Positions 17,868-26,910 are shown, numbered from the stretch's first letter. The stretch is DNA of 64,000 bases from Roseovarius pacificus (GCF_900142665.1 NZ_FRBR01000003.1:62001-126000); one strand, 5' to 3'. Notes: generated by a model not told the origin, from the sequence alone. Numbers and translations are program-made.

Positions 17868-18869
17868 ATGGGACTGGACCGCGCCGCAACGAAGCCGCAC
17901 GAACAACTGGCCCAGCATCTTGCAAATGATCTGGAGTCGGTGAACGCCCTGATCCGGCAGCGCATGGCGTCGCGCCATGCTCCGCGCATCCCCGAGGTCA
18001 CCGCCCATCTGGTCGAGGCCGGAGGCAAACGCCTGCGGCCCATGCTGACGCTGGCCAGTGCCGATCTGTGCGGCTATGGCGGCGCGTTTCACGTTCATCT
18101 GGCCGCCACCGTCGAATTCATCCACACCGCCACGCTGTTGCATGACGACGTGGTGGACGAAAGCCAACAACGCCGGGGGCGGCCCACCGCAAACCTGTTG
18201 TGGGACAACAAATCCAGCGTTCTGGTCGGGGATTACCTGTTCGCCCGTGCCTTTCAGTTGATGGTCGAGCCCGGAAACCTGCGGGTGCTGGACATTCTGT
18301 CGAACGCCGCCGCCGTGATCGCCGAGGGCGAGGTTCTGCAACTGAGCGCGGCGCGCGACCTGAAAACCGACGAAAACGTATACCTGCAAGTGGTCCGCGG
18401 CAAGACGGCGGCCCTGTTTTCCGCCGCCACCGAAGTGGGCGGCGTGATCGCACAAGCCCCCGAAGAGCAGGTCAAAGCCCTGTTCGACTATGGCGATGCC
18501 CTCGGGATCGCGTTCCAGATCGTCGATGACCTGCTGGATTATCAGGGGGACAGCAGCGCAACCGGCAAGAACGTGGGCGACGATTTCCGCGAGCGCAAGC
18601 TGACCCTGCCGGTGATCAAGGCCATTGCCGCAGCCGATGAGGACGAGCGCGCATTCTGGAAGCGCACCATTGAAAAGGGCGATCAGCGCGACAGCGATCT
18701 GGAACATGCGCTCGACTTGCTGAACCGGCACGGCGCGCTTGAGGCGACGCGGCAGGATGCTCTTGGATGGAGTGCCAAGGCCAAAGCGGCCATGCAGGCG
18801 CTGCCTGAACATCCGGTACGCCAGATGTTGATCGAGCTTGCCGATTACGTGGTGGCGCGGGTCAGTTAG
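17868..18869 (+). CDS. ispB: All-trans polyprenyl (octa/decaprenyl) diphosphate synthase
   Basis: Extends farnesyl-PP with IPP to make the long side chain of ubiquinone. The 333-aa trans-prenyltransferase has both aspartate-rich motifs, DDVVD (in LLHDDVVDES) and DDLLD (in QIVDDLLDYQG), plus GGKRLRPML. Product length cannot be read with certainty; ubiquinone-10 is usual in this family. Its stop overlaps the convergent ispE stop by 8 nt, so the two transcripts are antisense at their ends. Confidence 0.92.
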   Translation: MGLDRAATKPHEQLAQHLANDLESVNALIRQRMASRHAPRIPEVTAHLVEAGGKRLRPMLTLASADLCGYGGAFHVHLAATVEFIHTATLLHDDVVDESQQRRGRPTANLLWDNKSSVLVGDYLFARAFQLMVEPGNLRVLDILSNAAAVIAEGEVLQLSAARDLKTDENVYLQVVRGKTAALFSAATEVGGVIAQAPEEQVKALFDYGDALGIAFQIVDDLLDYQGDSSATGKNVGDDFRERKLTLPVIKAIAAADEDERAFWKRTIEKGDQRDSDLEHALDLLNRHGALEATRQDALGWSAKAKAAMQALPEHPVRQMLIELADYVVARVS

Positions 18870-19704
18870 CGGCGTTCAGCACCGTCGCGACCACCCACCA
18901 GGACGGATAGGCCTCTTGCAGGCGCCCTGCGGCGGAAGAGGCCGTTTCGGCATCCCCGTAGAGCCCGAAGCAGGTTCCGCCAGAGCCCGACATCCGGGTC
19001 AGCAGGCAACCGGGCGTGACCTTCAGCGTATCGAACACCTGGTTTATAACCGGTTGCGCGGCAATTGCCGGAGCCTCAAGGTCATTGCGCATCCCGGCCA
19101 GCCATTCAATCAAAGCGGCGGTTGATGTGAATTCCGGCAGCGGATCTGGCATCGGCGGGTTCGTCCGATCCGCCAAGCCTGCAAACACCTGTTGCGTCAT
19201 CACCGGCAGGCCCGGATTGACCAGAACGGCGTGCAACTCGGGCAGGCCGGGCAGAGGCGTCACATCTTCCCCGACCCCGCGCATCCGTGCCGTGGATTGC
19301 TGCAAGCAAACCGGCACGTCAGCCCCAAGACACAACAGATCGCCGGCGTCGGGCAGCGGTTGCCCGGTCAAACGGGCAAGCGCCGAAACGGTCGCCGCCG
19401 CATCGCTTGATCCGCCACCAAGCCCGGCAGCGGCAGGCAGGTGTTTTTCCAGATGGATATCCGCCGCCACGTCCATCAGCCGCGCGGCCTTCATCACCAG
19501 ATTGCCCCGATCCGTGGGCACCCCAGCCGCCATCGGACCGCCGACTGTCAAACTGGGCTCTTCAGCGCGCGAAACCCCTACAATATCGCCAATCCCCGCG
19601 AAAACGACCAATGAGTCGAGCGCGTGATAGCCATCGGCGCGCTGCCCGGTCACGTGCAGCGTCAGGTTCACCTTGGCGGGCGCAAAAACCTCAATCGTTG
19701 TCAT
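18862..19704 (-). CDS. ispE: 4-(cytidine 5'-diphospho)-2-C-methyl-D-erythritol kinase
   Basis: GHMP-family kinase of the MEP isoprenoid pathway. The 280-aa protein has the N-terminal PAKVNLTLHVTG and the ATP-binding PAAAGLGGGSSDAAA, plus a C-terminal SGSGGTCFGLY. It supplies isoprene units to pathways such as the neighbouring polyprenyl synthase. The start overlaps the TPR gene by 14 nt, so it is co-transcribed with it. Confidence 0.94.
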   Translation of the reverse strand: MTTIEVFAPAKVNLTLHVTGQRADGYHALDSLVVFAGIGDIVGVSRAEEPSLTVGGPMAAGVPTDRGNLVMKAARLMDVAADIHLEKHLPAAAGLGGGSSDAAATVSALARLTGQPLPDAGDLLCLGADVPVCLQQSTARMRGVGEDVTPLPGLPELHAVLVNPGLPVMTQQVFAGLADRTNPPMPDPLPEFTSTAALIEWLAGMRNDLEAPAIAAQPVINQVFDTLKVTPGCLLTRMSGSGGTCFGLYGDAETASSAAGRLQEAYPSWWVVATVLNAAN

Positions 19705-21406
19705 CGGCCACTTTCAAAGGCGGCGCCCCCTCTTCGGCAAGAACGCGGTCCAAACCGACCTCTATCTTGCGGCGAATGCGGCCCGGCTCGATATCCGGCG
19801 AGGGGTTTTCCTTGTTCACGAAGGACAAGGCGCGTTTCCATTGAAATTCGGCCTCGGTTTGACGCCCGACGGCCCACAGGACATCACCCAGATGATCATT
19901 GACCACAGGGTCCACCGGCATCAGTTCGGCGGCGCGTTCCATATGGCCGATGGCCTCGTCATAACGACCAAGGCGGTAGAGAACCCAGCCCAGACTATCC
20001 ACGATATAGCCGCTGTTGGGTTGCGAGGCGACGGCCTGTTCGATCAGCGACAGTGCCTCGTCCAGCTTGATCTGTTTTTCGACCAGTGAATATCCGAGGT
20101 AGTTCAGGACCTGCGGTTGTCCGGGATTGAGTTCGAGCGCCTTGCGGAAATCCGCCTCGGCCTCGGGCCAGTTGTCCAGACGTTCGTGGCTGATCGCACG
20201 GGCGTAATGCACGAACCATTGCTCGGTTTCGCGTTCCGCATAGAGATCGAGCGCCCGGTCATACGCGGCAACCGCCTCGGCAAACCGTTCCAGTTGCCGG
20301 TAAAGATCGGCCAGAGCGACATGAACCGCAGGCAGGTCGCCATGGATTTGCGAAAGCTGGACCAGAACCTCGATGGCCGCATCCGTCTTGTCGGCGCGAC
20401 GCAGGGTTTCCGCACGTCCCATTTCGGCGGCGTGGAAGGACGGATCGTCGCGCGGAACGCGGCGATAAGTCTCCGCCGCCAATTCCAGACGATCCAGACT
20501 TTCGAGCAATTCCGCGGACATGATGATCGCGTCCACGAAGCCTGGGCTCAGATACTCTGCCGCGCGCGAATAGAGCAGCGTGTATTCTCCGCCCGTCTCG
20601 GAAATCAGCGCCCGCCCAAGCGAATAGAAAACCTCGGCCAAACCATCCTTTGCGCTGCCGATCCGGGCGAAGGGCACCTGTTCGCCAGCCGCCAGACGAT
20701 CCCGCAATTGCGCAACCTCCGGGTCGAGATCGCCGCCGAACGCCTCGTCGATCCGGGCAATGGCGTCGTCGTTGCGCTCGAGCTGGCTCAACACTTCGGC
20801 CCAGGCCAGAATCCCTCGGCGGGTCTGCTGCAACGGGCCTTCATCCCCATCGGAAAAAATGGCTTCGGCACCTTCGAAATCCCCGACCGAGGCCAGGGCT
20901 AGCGCCTTGTGATAGAGGGCAAAACTGCGCAAACCACGCTGATCGGCCACCTCGTCGAACGTCTCGAGCGCGGTGCGCATGTCCCCCTTGCCCAGATAGG
21001 ACCACGCAGCGATCAGACCATCGGCCAGCGGGCCCATCCCGCGCGCATCTTCGATCCGGGTCAGCAGGGCATCGTAATCTTCCTGCGCGGCGGATTCGGC
21101 GATCAGGACCATATGCGAAATCTGGCTTCTCAGATCGTCCGCTTCCATCTTGTGGGCGATCGGGATGGCGCGATCGAACTGACCAAGCGCCATATTGGCC
21201 ACCACGGCATTTTCAAGGATCGCCGGATTGGAAGGATCTTCGGTCAGGGCCTGGGTGAAATAGCGTGCGGCGGCGGCGAAATCGTAATCATAGCGCGCCT
21301 GCCGTGCCGCCAGGTATGATCCGACGGCCTCGTCCGCTACGGCAGGCAGCGGCAGAACCTGAACGAGTGCGGCAAGGAAAAGGGCGGAAAGGGGTTTGGA
21401 TGTCAC
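19691..21406 (-). CDS. Exported tetratricopeptide-repeat protein
   Basis: The 571-aa protein has a signal peptide (LSALFLAALVQVLPLPAVADE). It is then almost all helical TPR-like repeats; the clearest are at about 370-500 (e.g. ADLYRQLERFAEAVAAYDRAL, DNWPEAEADFRKALELNPGQ). It is presumably a periplasmic scaffold, perhaps for envelope or polymer assembly. It is first in an operon with ispE, an arrangement repeated in Rhodobacteraceae. No catalytic domain is seen and its role is unknown. Confidence 0.8.
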   Translation of the reverse strand: MTSKPLSALFLAALVQVLPLPAVADEAVGSYLAARQARYDYDFAAAARYFTQALTEDPSNPAILENAVVANMALGQFDRAIPIAHKMEADDLRSQISHMVLIAESAAQEDYDALLTRIEDARGMGPLADGLIAAWSYLGKGDMRTALETFDEVADQRGLRSFALYHKALALASVGDFEGAEAIFSDGDEGPLQQTRRGILAWAEVLSQLERNDDAIARIDEAFGGDLDPEVAQLRDRLAAGEQVPFARIGSAKDGLAEVFYSLGRALISETGGEYTLLYSRAAEYLSPGFVDAIIMSAELLESLDRLELAAETYRRVPRDDPSFHAAEMGRAETLRRADKTDAAIEVLVQLSQIHGDLPAVHVALADLYRQLERFAEAVAAYDRALDLYAERETEQWFVHYARAISHERLDNWPEAEADFRKALELNPGQPQVLNYLGYSLVEKQIKLDEALSLIEQAVASQPNSGYIVDSLGWVLYRLGRYDEAIGHMERAAELMPVDPVVNDHLGDVLWAVGRQTEAEFQWKRALSFVNKENPSPDIEPGRIRRKIEVGLDRVLAEEGAPPLKVADDND

Positions 21407-21466
21407 GGGGCCTGCCTCTGCTGGTGTGTCGCCGCAAACCTAGTATGCCCGCCCCCCCAAAGCAAT

Positions 21467-21492
21467 GCGGGGCGGCCCAAAGACCGCCCCGC
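21467..21492 (-). terminator. Hairpin downstream of ETF-QO
   Basis: A 9-bp GC-rich stem GCGGGGCGG/CCGCCCCGC with an 8-nt loop lies just after the ETF-QO stop on the minus strand. It is followed by only a weak T-rich stretch, so termination efficiency is uncertain. Confidence 0.5.
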
Positions 21493-21513
21493 GCGCCGCT
21501 TTTCGCGGATCAT

Positions 21514-23163
21514 TTACATATTCGGATAGTTCGGCCCGTCGCCGCCCTGCGGCGTGACCCAGTTGATATTCTGGCTGGGGTCCTTGATGTCGCAGGTCTT
21601 GCAGTGGACGCAGTTCTGGAAGTTGATCACGAACTTGGGCTCCTTGCCCTCTTCGCGCACCACTTCGTAAACCCCTGCCGGGCAATAGCGCTGCGCGGGT
21701 TCGTCGAACTTGGGCAGGTTCACGTCAATCGGAACACTGGGGTCCTTCAGTTGCAGATGACAGGGCTGGCTTTCCTCGTGGTTGGTCATCGAGAAGCTGA
21801 CATTGGTCAGCCGGTCGAAGCTCAGCTTGCCGTCGGGTTTGGGATAGGCGATGTCCTTGTGCTTGTCGGCGGGCTCGGTCGCCTCGGCGTCGGTCTTGCC
21901 GTGGCCGATGGTGCCCAGCAGGGAAAAGCCAAGCGTATTGGTCCACATGTCGAACCCGCCAAGCGCCAGTGACGCCCCAAGGCCAAACTTCGACCACAGC
22001 GGTTTCACGTTGCGCACCTTTTTCAGGTCCTTGCCGATGGCGCCATCGCGCACTTCGGTTTCGTAATCGTTCAACTCGTCGCTGCCCCGACCGGCCTCGA
22101 GCGCCATATGTGCGGCCTCGGCCGCCGCCTTGCCCGAAAGCATCGCGTTGTGGTTGCCCTTGATGCGCGGCACGTTGACCATGCCCACCGAACAGCCCAG
22201 CAGAGCCACACCCGGCGCAACCATCTTGGGCATCGACTGATACCCGCCTTCGGAAATCGCCCGCGCGCCATAGGCCACGCGCTTGCCGCCTTTCAGAAGT
22301 TCGGCCACCATCGGGTGATGCTTGAACCGCTGGAATTCCATGTAGGGATAGAGATGCGGGTTCTTGTAGTTCAGGTGCACCACGAAACCGACATAGACCT
22401 GATTGTTTTCGAGGTGATAGATGAACGACCCGCCGCCGGCATTCTTGCCAAGCGGCCAGCCCATCGTGTGGGAGACTTCACCTTCGTTGTGCCTGGCCGG
22501 GTCGATTTCCCAGATTTCCTTCATGCCGATGCCGAATTTCTGCGGCTCCTTCCCGGCGCTCAGGTCGTATTTGGCGATCACTTCCTTGGCGAGGCTGCCG
22601 CGCACGCCTTCGGACAGGAACACGTATTTGCCAAGCAGTTCCATGCCGGGCTCATAGGCCGGGCCGGGGGTGCCATCAGGGTTCTTGCCGAATTCACCCG
22701 CCACGACGCCCTTGATCTCGCCGTTCTCGCCATAGACCAGTTCCGAGCAGGCCATGCCGGGGAAGATTTCAACGCCCAGTGCCTCGGCCTGTTCGGCCAT
22801 CCAGCGGCAGACATTGCCCATCGACACGATGTAATTGCCGTGGTTGTTCATCAGCGGCGGCATCGGCCAGTTGGGCACGCGAATCTTGCCGCCCTCGCCC
22901 AGCAGATAGAAATTGTCCTGCCGCACGGGCGTATTCAGCGGCGCGCCTTTTTCCTTCCAGTCGGGGATCAGCGCATCCAGCCCGCAGGGGTCCAGCACCG
23001 CACCCGACAGGATATGCGCGCCGACCTCGCTGCCCTTTTCAAGGACAACCACTTCGCGCGAGGGGTCCAGCTGTTTCAGGCGGATCGCCGCGCTCAGGCC
23101 CGCAGGCCCGGCCCCCACGATCACCACATCGTATTCCATCGCTTCGCGCGTCATGTCGGACAT
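21514..23163 (-). CDS. Electron transfer flavoprotein-ubiquinone oxidoreductase
   Basis: Membrane-bound FAD/4Fe-4S enzyme that passes electrons from ETF (reduced by acyl-CoA dehydrogenases such as the one at 58804) to ubiquinone. The 549-aa protein has the N-terminal FAD motif VIVGAGPAGLSAA, the ubiquinone/FAD core, and a C-terminal ferredoxin-like segment with CPAGVYE and CVHCKTCDI for the iron-sulfur cluster. Start 23163 was chosen because AAAGG lies 9 nt upstream; an ATG at 23172 overlaps that site. Confidence 0.95.
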   Translation of the reverse strand: MSDMTREAMEYDVVIVGAGPAGLSAAIRLKQLDPSREVVVLEKGSEVGAHILSGAVLDPCGLDALIPDWKEKGAPLNTPVRQDNFYLLGEGGKIRVPNWPMPPLMNNHGNYIVSMGNVCRWMAEQAEALGVEIFPGMACSELVYGENGEIKGVVAGEFGKNPDGTPGPAYEPGMELLGKYVFLSEGVRGSLAKEVIAKYDLSAGKEPQKFGIGMKEIWEIDPARHNEGEVSHTMGWPLGKNAGGGSFIYHLENNQVYVGFVVHLNYKNPHLYPYMEFQRFKHHPMVAELLKGGKRVAYGARAISEGGYQSMPKMVAPGVALLGCSVGMVNVPRIKGNHNAMLSGKAAAEAAHMALEAGRGSDELNDYETEVRDGAIGKDLKKVRNVKPLWSKFGLGASLALGGFDMWTNTLGFSLLGTIGHGKTDAEATEPADKHKDIAYPKPDGKLSFDRLTNVSFSMTNHEESQPCHLQLKDPSVPIDVNLPKFDEPAQRYCPAGVYEVVREEGKEPKFVINFQNCVHCKTCDIKDPSQNINWVTPQGGDGPNYPNM

Positions 23164-23215
23164 GTTGAGCATCCTTTCTCAGGGCGTGGCTATTGCGTAA
23201 CAAAGTTGCGGATGT

Positions 23216-23244
23216 GGTTAGCCTGCCCGCGCCGTGAAGGTCAA
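23216..23244 (-). promoter_or_regulatory. Candidate promoter for ETF-QO
   Basis: On the minus strand TTGACC (23244-23239) and CTAACC (23221-23216) are 17 bp apart and lie about 55 bp before the start codon. The -35 is good and the -10 weak. Confidence 0.35.
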
Positions 23245-23302
23245 TTGAAACACGACGTTAAACCGGGGCTAAAACGGCAAATTTCCACTTTCCGTGGCCG
23301 GA

Positions 23303-23331
23303 TTGCGCGGCATCGCAGCATCCCCTATTGC
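23303..23331 (+). promoter_or_regulatory. Candidate promoter for greA
   Basis: TTGCGC (23303-23308) and TATTGC (23326-23331) are separated by 17 bp and lie about 95 bp before the greA ATG. This is a consensus match only. Confidence 0.4.
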
Positions 23332-23426
23332 AATATCGGCCCTGCTCGGGGCAATCTGGCGCGAACCTGAGGAATTCCTGACGGGGCGGCGCGCAACCGG
23401 CCCCGCAATAACAGTGGACAGACGTA

Positions 23427-23897
23427 ATGGAAAAGATTCCGATGACCCGCAAGGGCCACGCGGCGCTTGAGGCAGAGCTGAAACACCTCAAATCCGAGGA
23501 ACGCCCGGCCATCATCCGCGCCATTTCCGAGGCCCGCGAACACGGGGATTTGTCCGAGAACGCCGAGTATCATTCGGCCAAGGAAAAACAGTCGTTCATC
23601 GAGGGGCGCATCAAGGAACTGGAAGGCGTGATCAGCCTGGCCGATGTCATCGACCCGGCCAAAATGAGCGGCCCGATCAAGTTCGGCGCGACCGTCACGC
23701 TGGTTGACGAGGATACCGACGAAGAGAAGACCTACCAGATCGTCGGCGAGTATGAGGCCGATATCGAAAACGGCCTGCTGAACATAAAATCGCCTATCGC
23801 CCGCGCCCTGATCGGCAAGGAAGAGGGCGACAGCGTCGAGGTGCGTACTCCCGGTGGCGAACGGTCCTACGAAGTGCTAAAGGTCGACTATATCTGA
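23427..23897 (+). CDS. greA: Transcription elongation factor GreA
   Basis: Binds RNA polymerase in the secondary channel and stimulates cleavage of backtracked RNA. The 156-aa protein has the N-terminal coiled coil ([20 protein letters not shown]) with the loop motif [17 protein letters not shown] carrying the catalytic acidic tip. A C-terminal FKBP-like domain ([25 protein letters not shown]) follows. Length and motifs are typical. A membrane protein gene follows after 13 nt. Confidence 0.95.
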   Translation: MEKIPMTRKGHAALEAELKHLKSEERPAIIRAISEAREHGDLSENAEYHSAKEKQSFIEGRIKELEGVISLADVIDPAKMSGPIKFGATVTLVDEDTDEEKTYQIVGEYEADIENGLLNIKSPIARALIGKEEGDSVEVRTPGGERSYEVLKVDYI

Positions 23898-23910
23898 CAG
23901 GTCAGCACAC

Positions 23911-24933
23911 ATGCCCGAGCGCAAGGATTCGCCCCCGACACCCCTGGGGATTTATGACCGCCCCGGCAACGAGCGGATCACCGTGATCGAATTGACCGCC
24001 CTGATCCTGTCCGCCTTGTGGCTTTTGGGCGCGGCAGTGTTCTTTGTGGTTCTGGACCCGACCAGCAGCGGCGCGGATGCCGGCGGCGCGCTGCGGTTCA
24101 TCATGGTCATGCTGGCGGTGTTCCTGCCCGTCGGCATGATCTGGGTGGCGGCGACGGCGGCACGTTCTTCACGCGTGATGCGCGAAGAAAGCCAGCGCCT
24201 GCAAACCGCCATCGATGCGATGCGCCAGACATATGTCGCACAGGCCCAGAGCCGATCCGGCGCCGATGAGCCCTCGGTCACGCGCAAGCTGGATGAAATC
24301 GCGGCGGCCCAGAGAAAAGCGGAAACCGCGCTGGCGATGTTCACCTCGACGCGCGACGCCATCCCGCCGCAACTGCCGGTGCGGGTCGAGCCGGTGCAGG
24401 CCGATGACAGCGACGATCAGGTGGTCTTGCCGCTTGGCACCCCGGTCGAGGATCTGAACCCGCCGCTGGAACGGTCGGATTTCGTGCGGGCCATGAATTT
24501 CCCCGAAACTGCTGATGACCGGGAAGGGTTTGCCGCGCTGCGCAAGGCGCTGAAGGACCGCAACAGCGCGCAGCTGATTCAGGCGGCGCAGGACGTTCTG
24601 ACGCTGCTGTCGCATGACGGCATCTACATGGACGACCTGCGCCCCGACATGGCCCGCCCGGAACTGTGGCGCCGCTTTGCCGCGGGGGAACGCGGGCGGG
24701 CGATCGCTGCGCTTGGCGGGGTGCGGGACCGGTCTTCGCTGGCCTTGTCGGCGGCGCGGATGAAGCGGGACCCGATCTTTCGGGATGCGGCGCATCACTT
24801 TCTGCGATTGTTCGACCGGATGTTCGCGCAGTTCGCGGAGACCGCCAGCGATGCGGAAATCTCGGAACTGTCCGACACCCGCACCGCCCGCGCCTTCATG
24901 CTTCTGGGCCGGGTGGCGGGCACTTTCGATTAA
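23911..24933 (+). CDS. Membrane-anchored coiled-coil protein of unknown function
   Basis: A 340-aa protein with two adjacent N-terminal membrane helices (about 25-47, LTALILSALWLLGAAVFFVV; and 60-85, FIMVMLAVFLPVGMIWVAA). A helical, coiled-coil-like stretch (90-145) follows, then a cytosolic C-terminal domain that looks helical. No enzyme motif is present. It follows greA by 13 nt and is probably co-transcribed. It resembles conserved hypothetical proteins of Rhodobacteraceae, but I do not recognise a named family. Confidence 0.75.
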   Translation: MPERKDSPPTPLGIYDRPGNERITVIELTALILSALWLLGAAVFFVVLDPTSSGADAGGALRFIMVMLAVFLPVGMIWVAATAARSSRVMREESQRLQTAIDAMRQTYVAQAQSRSGADEPSVTRKLDEIAAAQRKAETALAMFTSTRDAIPPQLPVRVEPVQADDSDDQVVLPLGTPVEDLNPPLERSDFVRAMNFPETADDREGFAALRKALKDRNSAQLIQAAQDVLTLLSHDGIYMDDLRPDMARPELWRRFAAGERGRAIAALGGVRDRSSLALSAARMKRDPIFRDAAHHFLRLFDRMFAQFAETASDAEISELSDTRTARAFMLLGRVAGTFD

Positions 24934-25021
24934 TAAAATCCATTTACTTTCAATCACTTGACTTCAATCATTGCCCTGACCGTCTTTCCCGGCCATGATG
25001 CCGATCTGAGGAGAATGTGAC

Positions 25022-25477
25022 ATGCGCAAGTTTCTGGTGGTGTTGGACGATAGCCGCGAATGTCTGAATGCGATGCGCTTTGCGGCGATGCGGGCGGCGC
25101 ATACGCAGGCGGGGGTCGAGATTCTGGCGGTGATCCCGCCCGAGGAGTTCAATCACTGGATCGGCGTGGGCGACATCATGCGCGAAGAGGCGCGGGAGCG
25201 GATCGAGGCGCATTTCGAGGTGTTCGCGAAATGGATGCGCGACAAGCAAGGTGTTGATCCCGAACTGGTCATTCGCGAGGGCGAGGCCGTGTCCGAGATC
25301 ATCGCGCAGGTGCAGGACGACCCGGCAATCGGCGTGCTGGTGCTGGGCGCGGGGACCGGGAAGAAGGGGCCGGGGCCGCTGGTGACACAGCTTTCGCGCA
25401 GTTCGGGGAGCCTGCCGATTCCGATCACCATCGTGCCCGGCGACCTGAGCAAGGAACGGCTGGAAGCCATCACCTGA
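25022..25477 (+). CDS. Universal stress protein (UspA family)
   Basis: A 151-aa single-domain USP. It begins MRKFLVVLDDSRECLNAMRF and carries a C-terminal nucleotide-binding-like segment VLVLGAGTGKKGPGPLVTQLSRSSGS, close to the Gx2Gx9G(S/T) pattern of ATP-binding members, then IPITIVPG. It likely acts in the cytosol in stress survival; the client is unknown. GAGGAGA precedes the ATG. Copy 1 of the inverted antitoxin module begins 10 nt after its stop. Confidence 0.88.
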   Translation: MRKFLVVLDDSRECLNAMRFAAMRAAHTQAGVEILAVIPPEEFNHWIGVGDIMREEARERIEAHFEVFAKWMRDKQGVDPELVIREGEAVSEIIAQVQDDPAIGVLVLGAGTGKKGPGPLVTQLSRSSGSLPIPITIVPGDLSKERLEAIT

Positions 25478-25503
25478 TCCGCCCTGCCGCGTTTCGTACG
25501 TTT

Positions 25504-25531
25504 TGTACGACGTGTACGCGGGTTTTGTACG
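25504..25531. promoter_or_regulatory. Triple TGTACG operator-like array
   Basis: TGTACG occurs at 25504, 25513 and 25526, and GTTTTGTACGA occurs twice. The core resembles TGTACA, the motif bound by YefM antitoxins in E. coli autoregulation. The array is conserved in copy 2 although that antitoxin gene is broken. Confidence 0.5.
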
Positions 25532-25654
25532 AAAATCGGGGGGTGTGCGAAAATTTGCATCCATGATGGACGCATCGCCGCGCGGCGCGCGCCCGGTTTC
25601 CCTGCTGTTAACCCGCTGCGGGCAGGCTGACCGGGTCATGCCAAAGGAGCGCCG

Positions 25655-25843
25655 ATGTTCATACAGGTCAACAGCCGCAAACTGCGCGAAAACTGGGGCG
25701 CCTATCTGGATCACGTCATGGCGACCGGCGACCGCGTGATGATCACCCGCCACGGGCGCGAACAGGTGGCGCTGATCCCGGCGGCAGACCTGCACCGGCT
25801 GGAAGAGGTGGAGCACGAGACATCGGGCGAGGCCGACGGATGA
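25655..25843 (+). CDS. Phd/YefM-type antitoxin, orphan
   Basis: A 62-aa protein (MFIQVNSRKLRENWGAYLDH...) with the N-terminal DNA-binding pattern of type II Phd/YefM antitoxins, including RVMITRHGREQVALIPAADL. It starts after AAAGGAG. An ATG overlaps its stop (ATGA at 25840), the usual toxin start, but the following frame (MTVIT...) has only 41 codons and no toxin motif. The gene therefore appears to be an orphan antitoxin whose partner was lost. Confidence 0.8.
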   Translation: MFIQVNSRKLRENWGAYLDHVMATGDRVMITRHGREQVALIPAADLHRLEEVEHETSGEADG

Positions 25844-26077
25844 CGGTGATCACGGGAGAAAGGCGGGGGCCGCAGATCACGGCGCGTTGTCATACGGGCC
25901 GATTGACTCGGCGATTGGGGGCCCTGAACCTGCGGTCAAGTTTGCGACACGCATCGTTCACCTGAACGGGTTCAGACAGATTCCGTGAACCCGGCGACTT
26001 CGGTTTCAAGGTTGCTCCGCAAGACAAAAACTGCGAAGGGCACTAAGGAAACATTAATCACTCACTTGGAAATCCAC

Positions 26078-26779
26078 ATGCGCAATTTGCAACTTCGTTT
26101 TCGCCTGGTGAACCAATACATGAGAATGTTTCAGAAGTCCGTCAAGGACGATCCATTGTCAAAGCACGACGCTGAAGCAACTGAATATCTTCGCCAGCTC
26201 GATGCCCCGAATGTTCTTGAAATCGGGTCCAGAAATGTTTCGGGAAACATCGACCGAAACAAGTTTCCCAATGCCAGGGAGTATACAGGTTTCGACGTTC
26301 TCGAAGGTGAGAACGTGGATATTGTCGGTGATGTTCACGAATTGTCAAATCTGGTTCCAAACGATCATTTCGATATCGTCTATTCGACCTCTGTTTTTGA
26401 GCACCTTGTATTCCCATGGAAGGCAGCGCTTGAAATAAACCGTGTTTTGAAGCCGGGCGGGTATGTATTGACCCAAACGCACCCCGCTTGGCCAGAACAT
26501 GAAATGCCTTGGGATTTTTGGCGTTTCCCTCACCAGGCCTTTTTGTCGCTTTTCAATGAGTACACAGGATTTGAGATCGTTTCCAAGGCCGAAGGCCGCC
26601 CAATGAGAGCCTTTTCATGTACGAATGACGGTTCGATGCTCAAGCTATACAGACGCAACCTGAATGGTGGCGTTCAATGCCTGGCGCGAAAAATCGGACC
26701 ATATCGGGACGATCTGCTCAAATGGGACCTGGTTGCGAGTGATGTGGTAAACAACATTTATCCCCCCAAAAAAACCTAG
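26078..26779 (+). CDS. Class I SAM-dependent methyltransferase, probably acquired
   Basis: The 233-aa protein has a methyltransferase core: VLEIGSRNVSGN (motif I), FDVLEGENVDIVGDVHEL (acidic loop), FDIVYSTSVFEHLVFPWKA and VLKPGGYVLTQTH. This resembles enzymes that act on sugars or small molecules in surface-polysaccharide clusters. A and T content is clearly higher than in its neighbours, which suggests recent transfer. An in-frame GTG at 25985 would add 31 residues but lacks a good ribosome-binding site. The substrate is unknown. Confidence 0.75.
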   Translation: MRNLQLRFRLVNQYMRMFQKSVKDDPLSKHDAEATEYLRQLDAPNVLEIGSRNVSGNIDRNKFPNAREYTGFDVLEGENVDIVGDVHELSNLVPNDHFDIVYSTSVFEHLVFPWKAALEINRVLKPGGYVLTQTHPAWPEHEMPWDFWRFPHQAFLSLFNEYTGFEIVSKAEGRPMRAFSCTNDGSMLKLYRRNLNGGVQCLARKIGPYRDDLLKWDLVASDVVNNIYPPKKT

Positions 26780-26910
26780 ACGGTCAGCAGGCGGGACAGT
26801 CGAACCCCCTGCCCTTACAGCCCCGCTCGCCAAAGTTTAGAATCATTCCAAACCTTGACAGGCAGGGTTGCGGCGCGCATATCCGAAGGGACAGATGAGA
26901 AAGGCCGCCC

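Larger units (their letters stand above)
25487..25854 (+). repeat. Inverted antitoxin module, copy 1 (intact)
   Basis: This 368-bp stretch matches the reverse complement of 41892-42250, with two small length differences (7 and 2 nt) and few substitutions. It contains an operator-like TGTACG array, the Phd/YefM-type antitoxin gene, and ends just after the start of what would be the downstream toxin gene. Both copies begin within 6-10 nt of the 3' end of an unrelated gene (usp here, dat there). Confidence 0.9.

Noticed and set aside
22108..23370. 420-codon frame antisense to ETF-QO
   Set aside because: Antisense shadow of a well-conserved gene; no domain seen.
26785..26830. tRNA-like T-arm (GGGGGTTCGACTGTCCC on the minus strand)
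   Set aside because: The stem pairs imperfectly, no acceptor, D-arm or anticodon arm can be drawn, and no CCA follows. At most an old tRNA fragment or att-site remnant.
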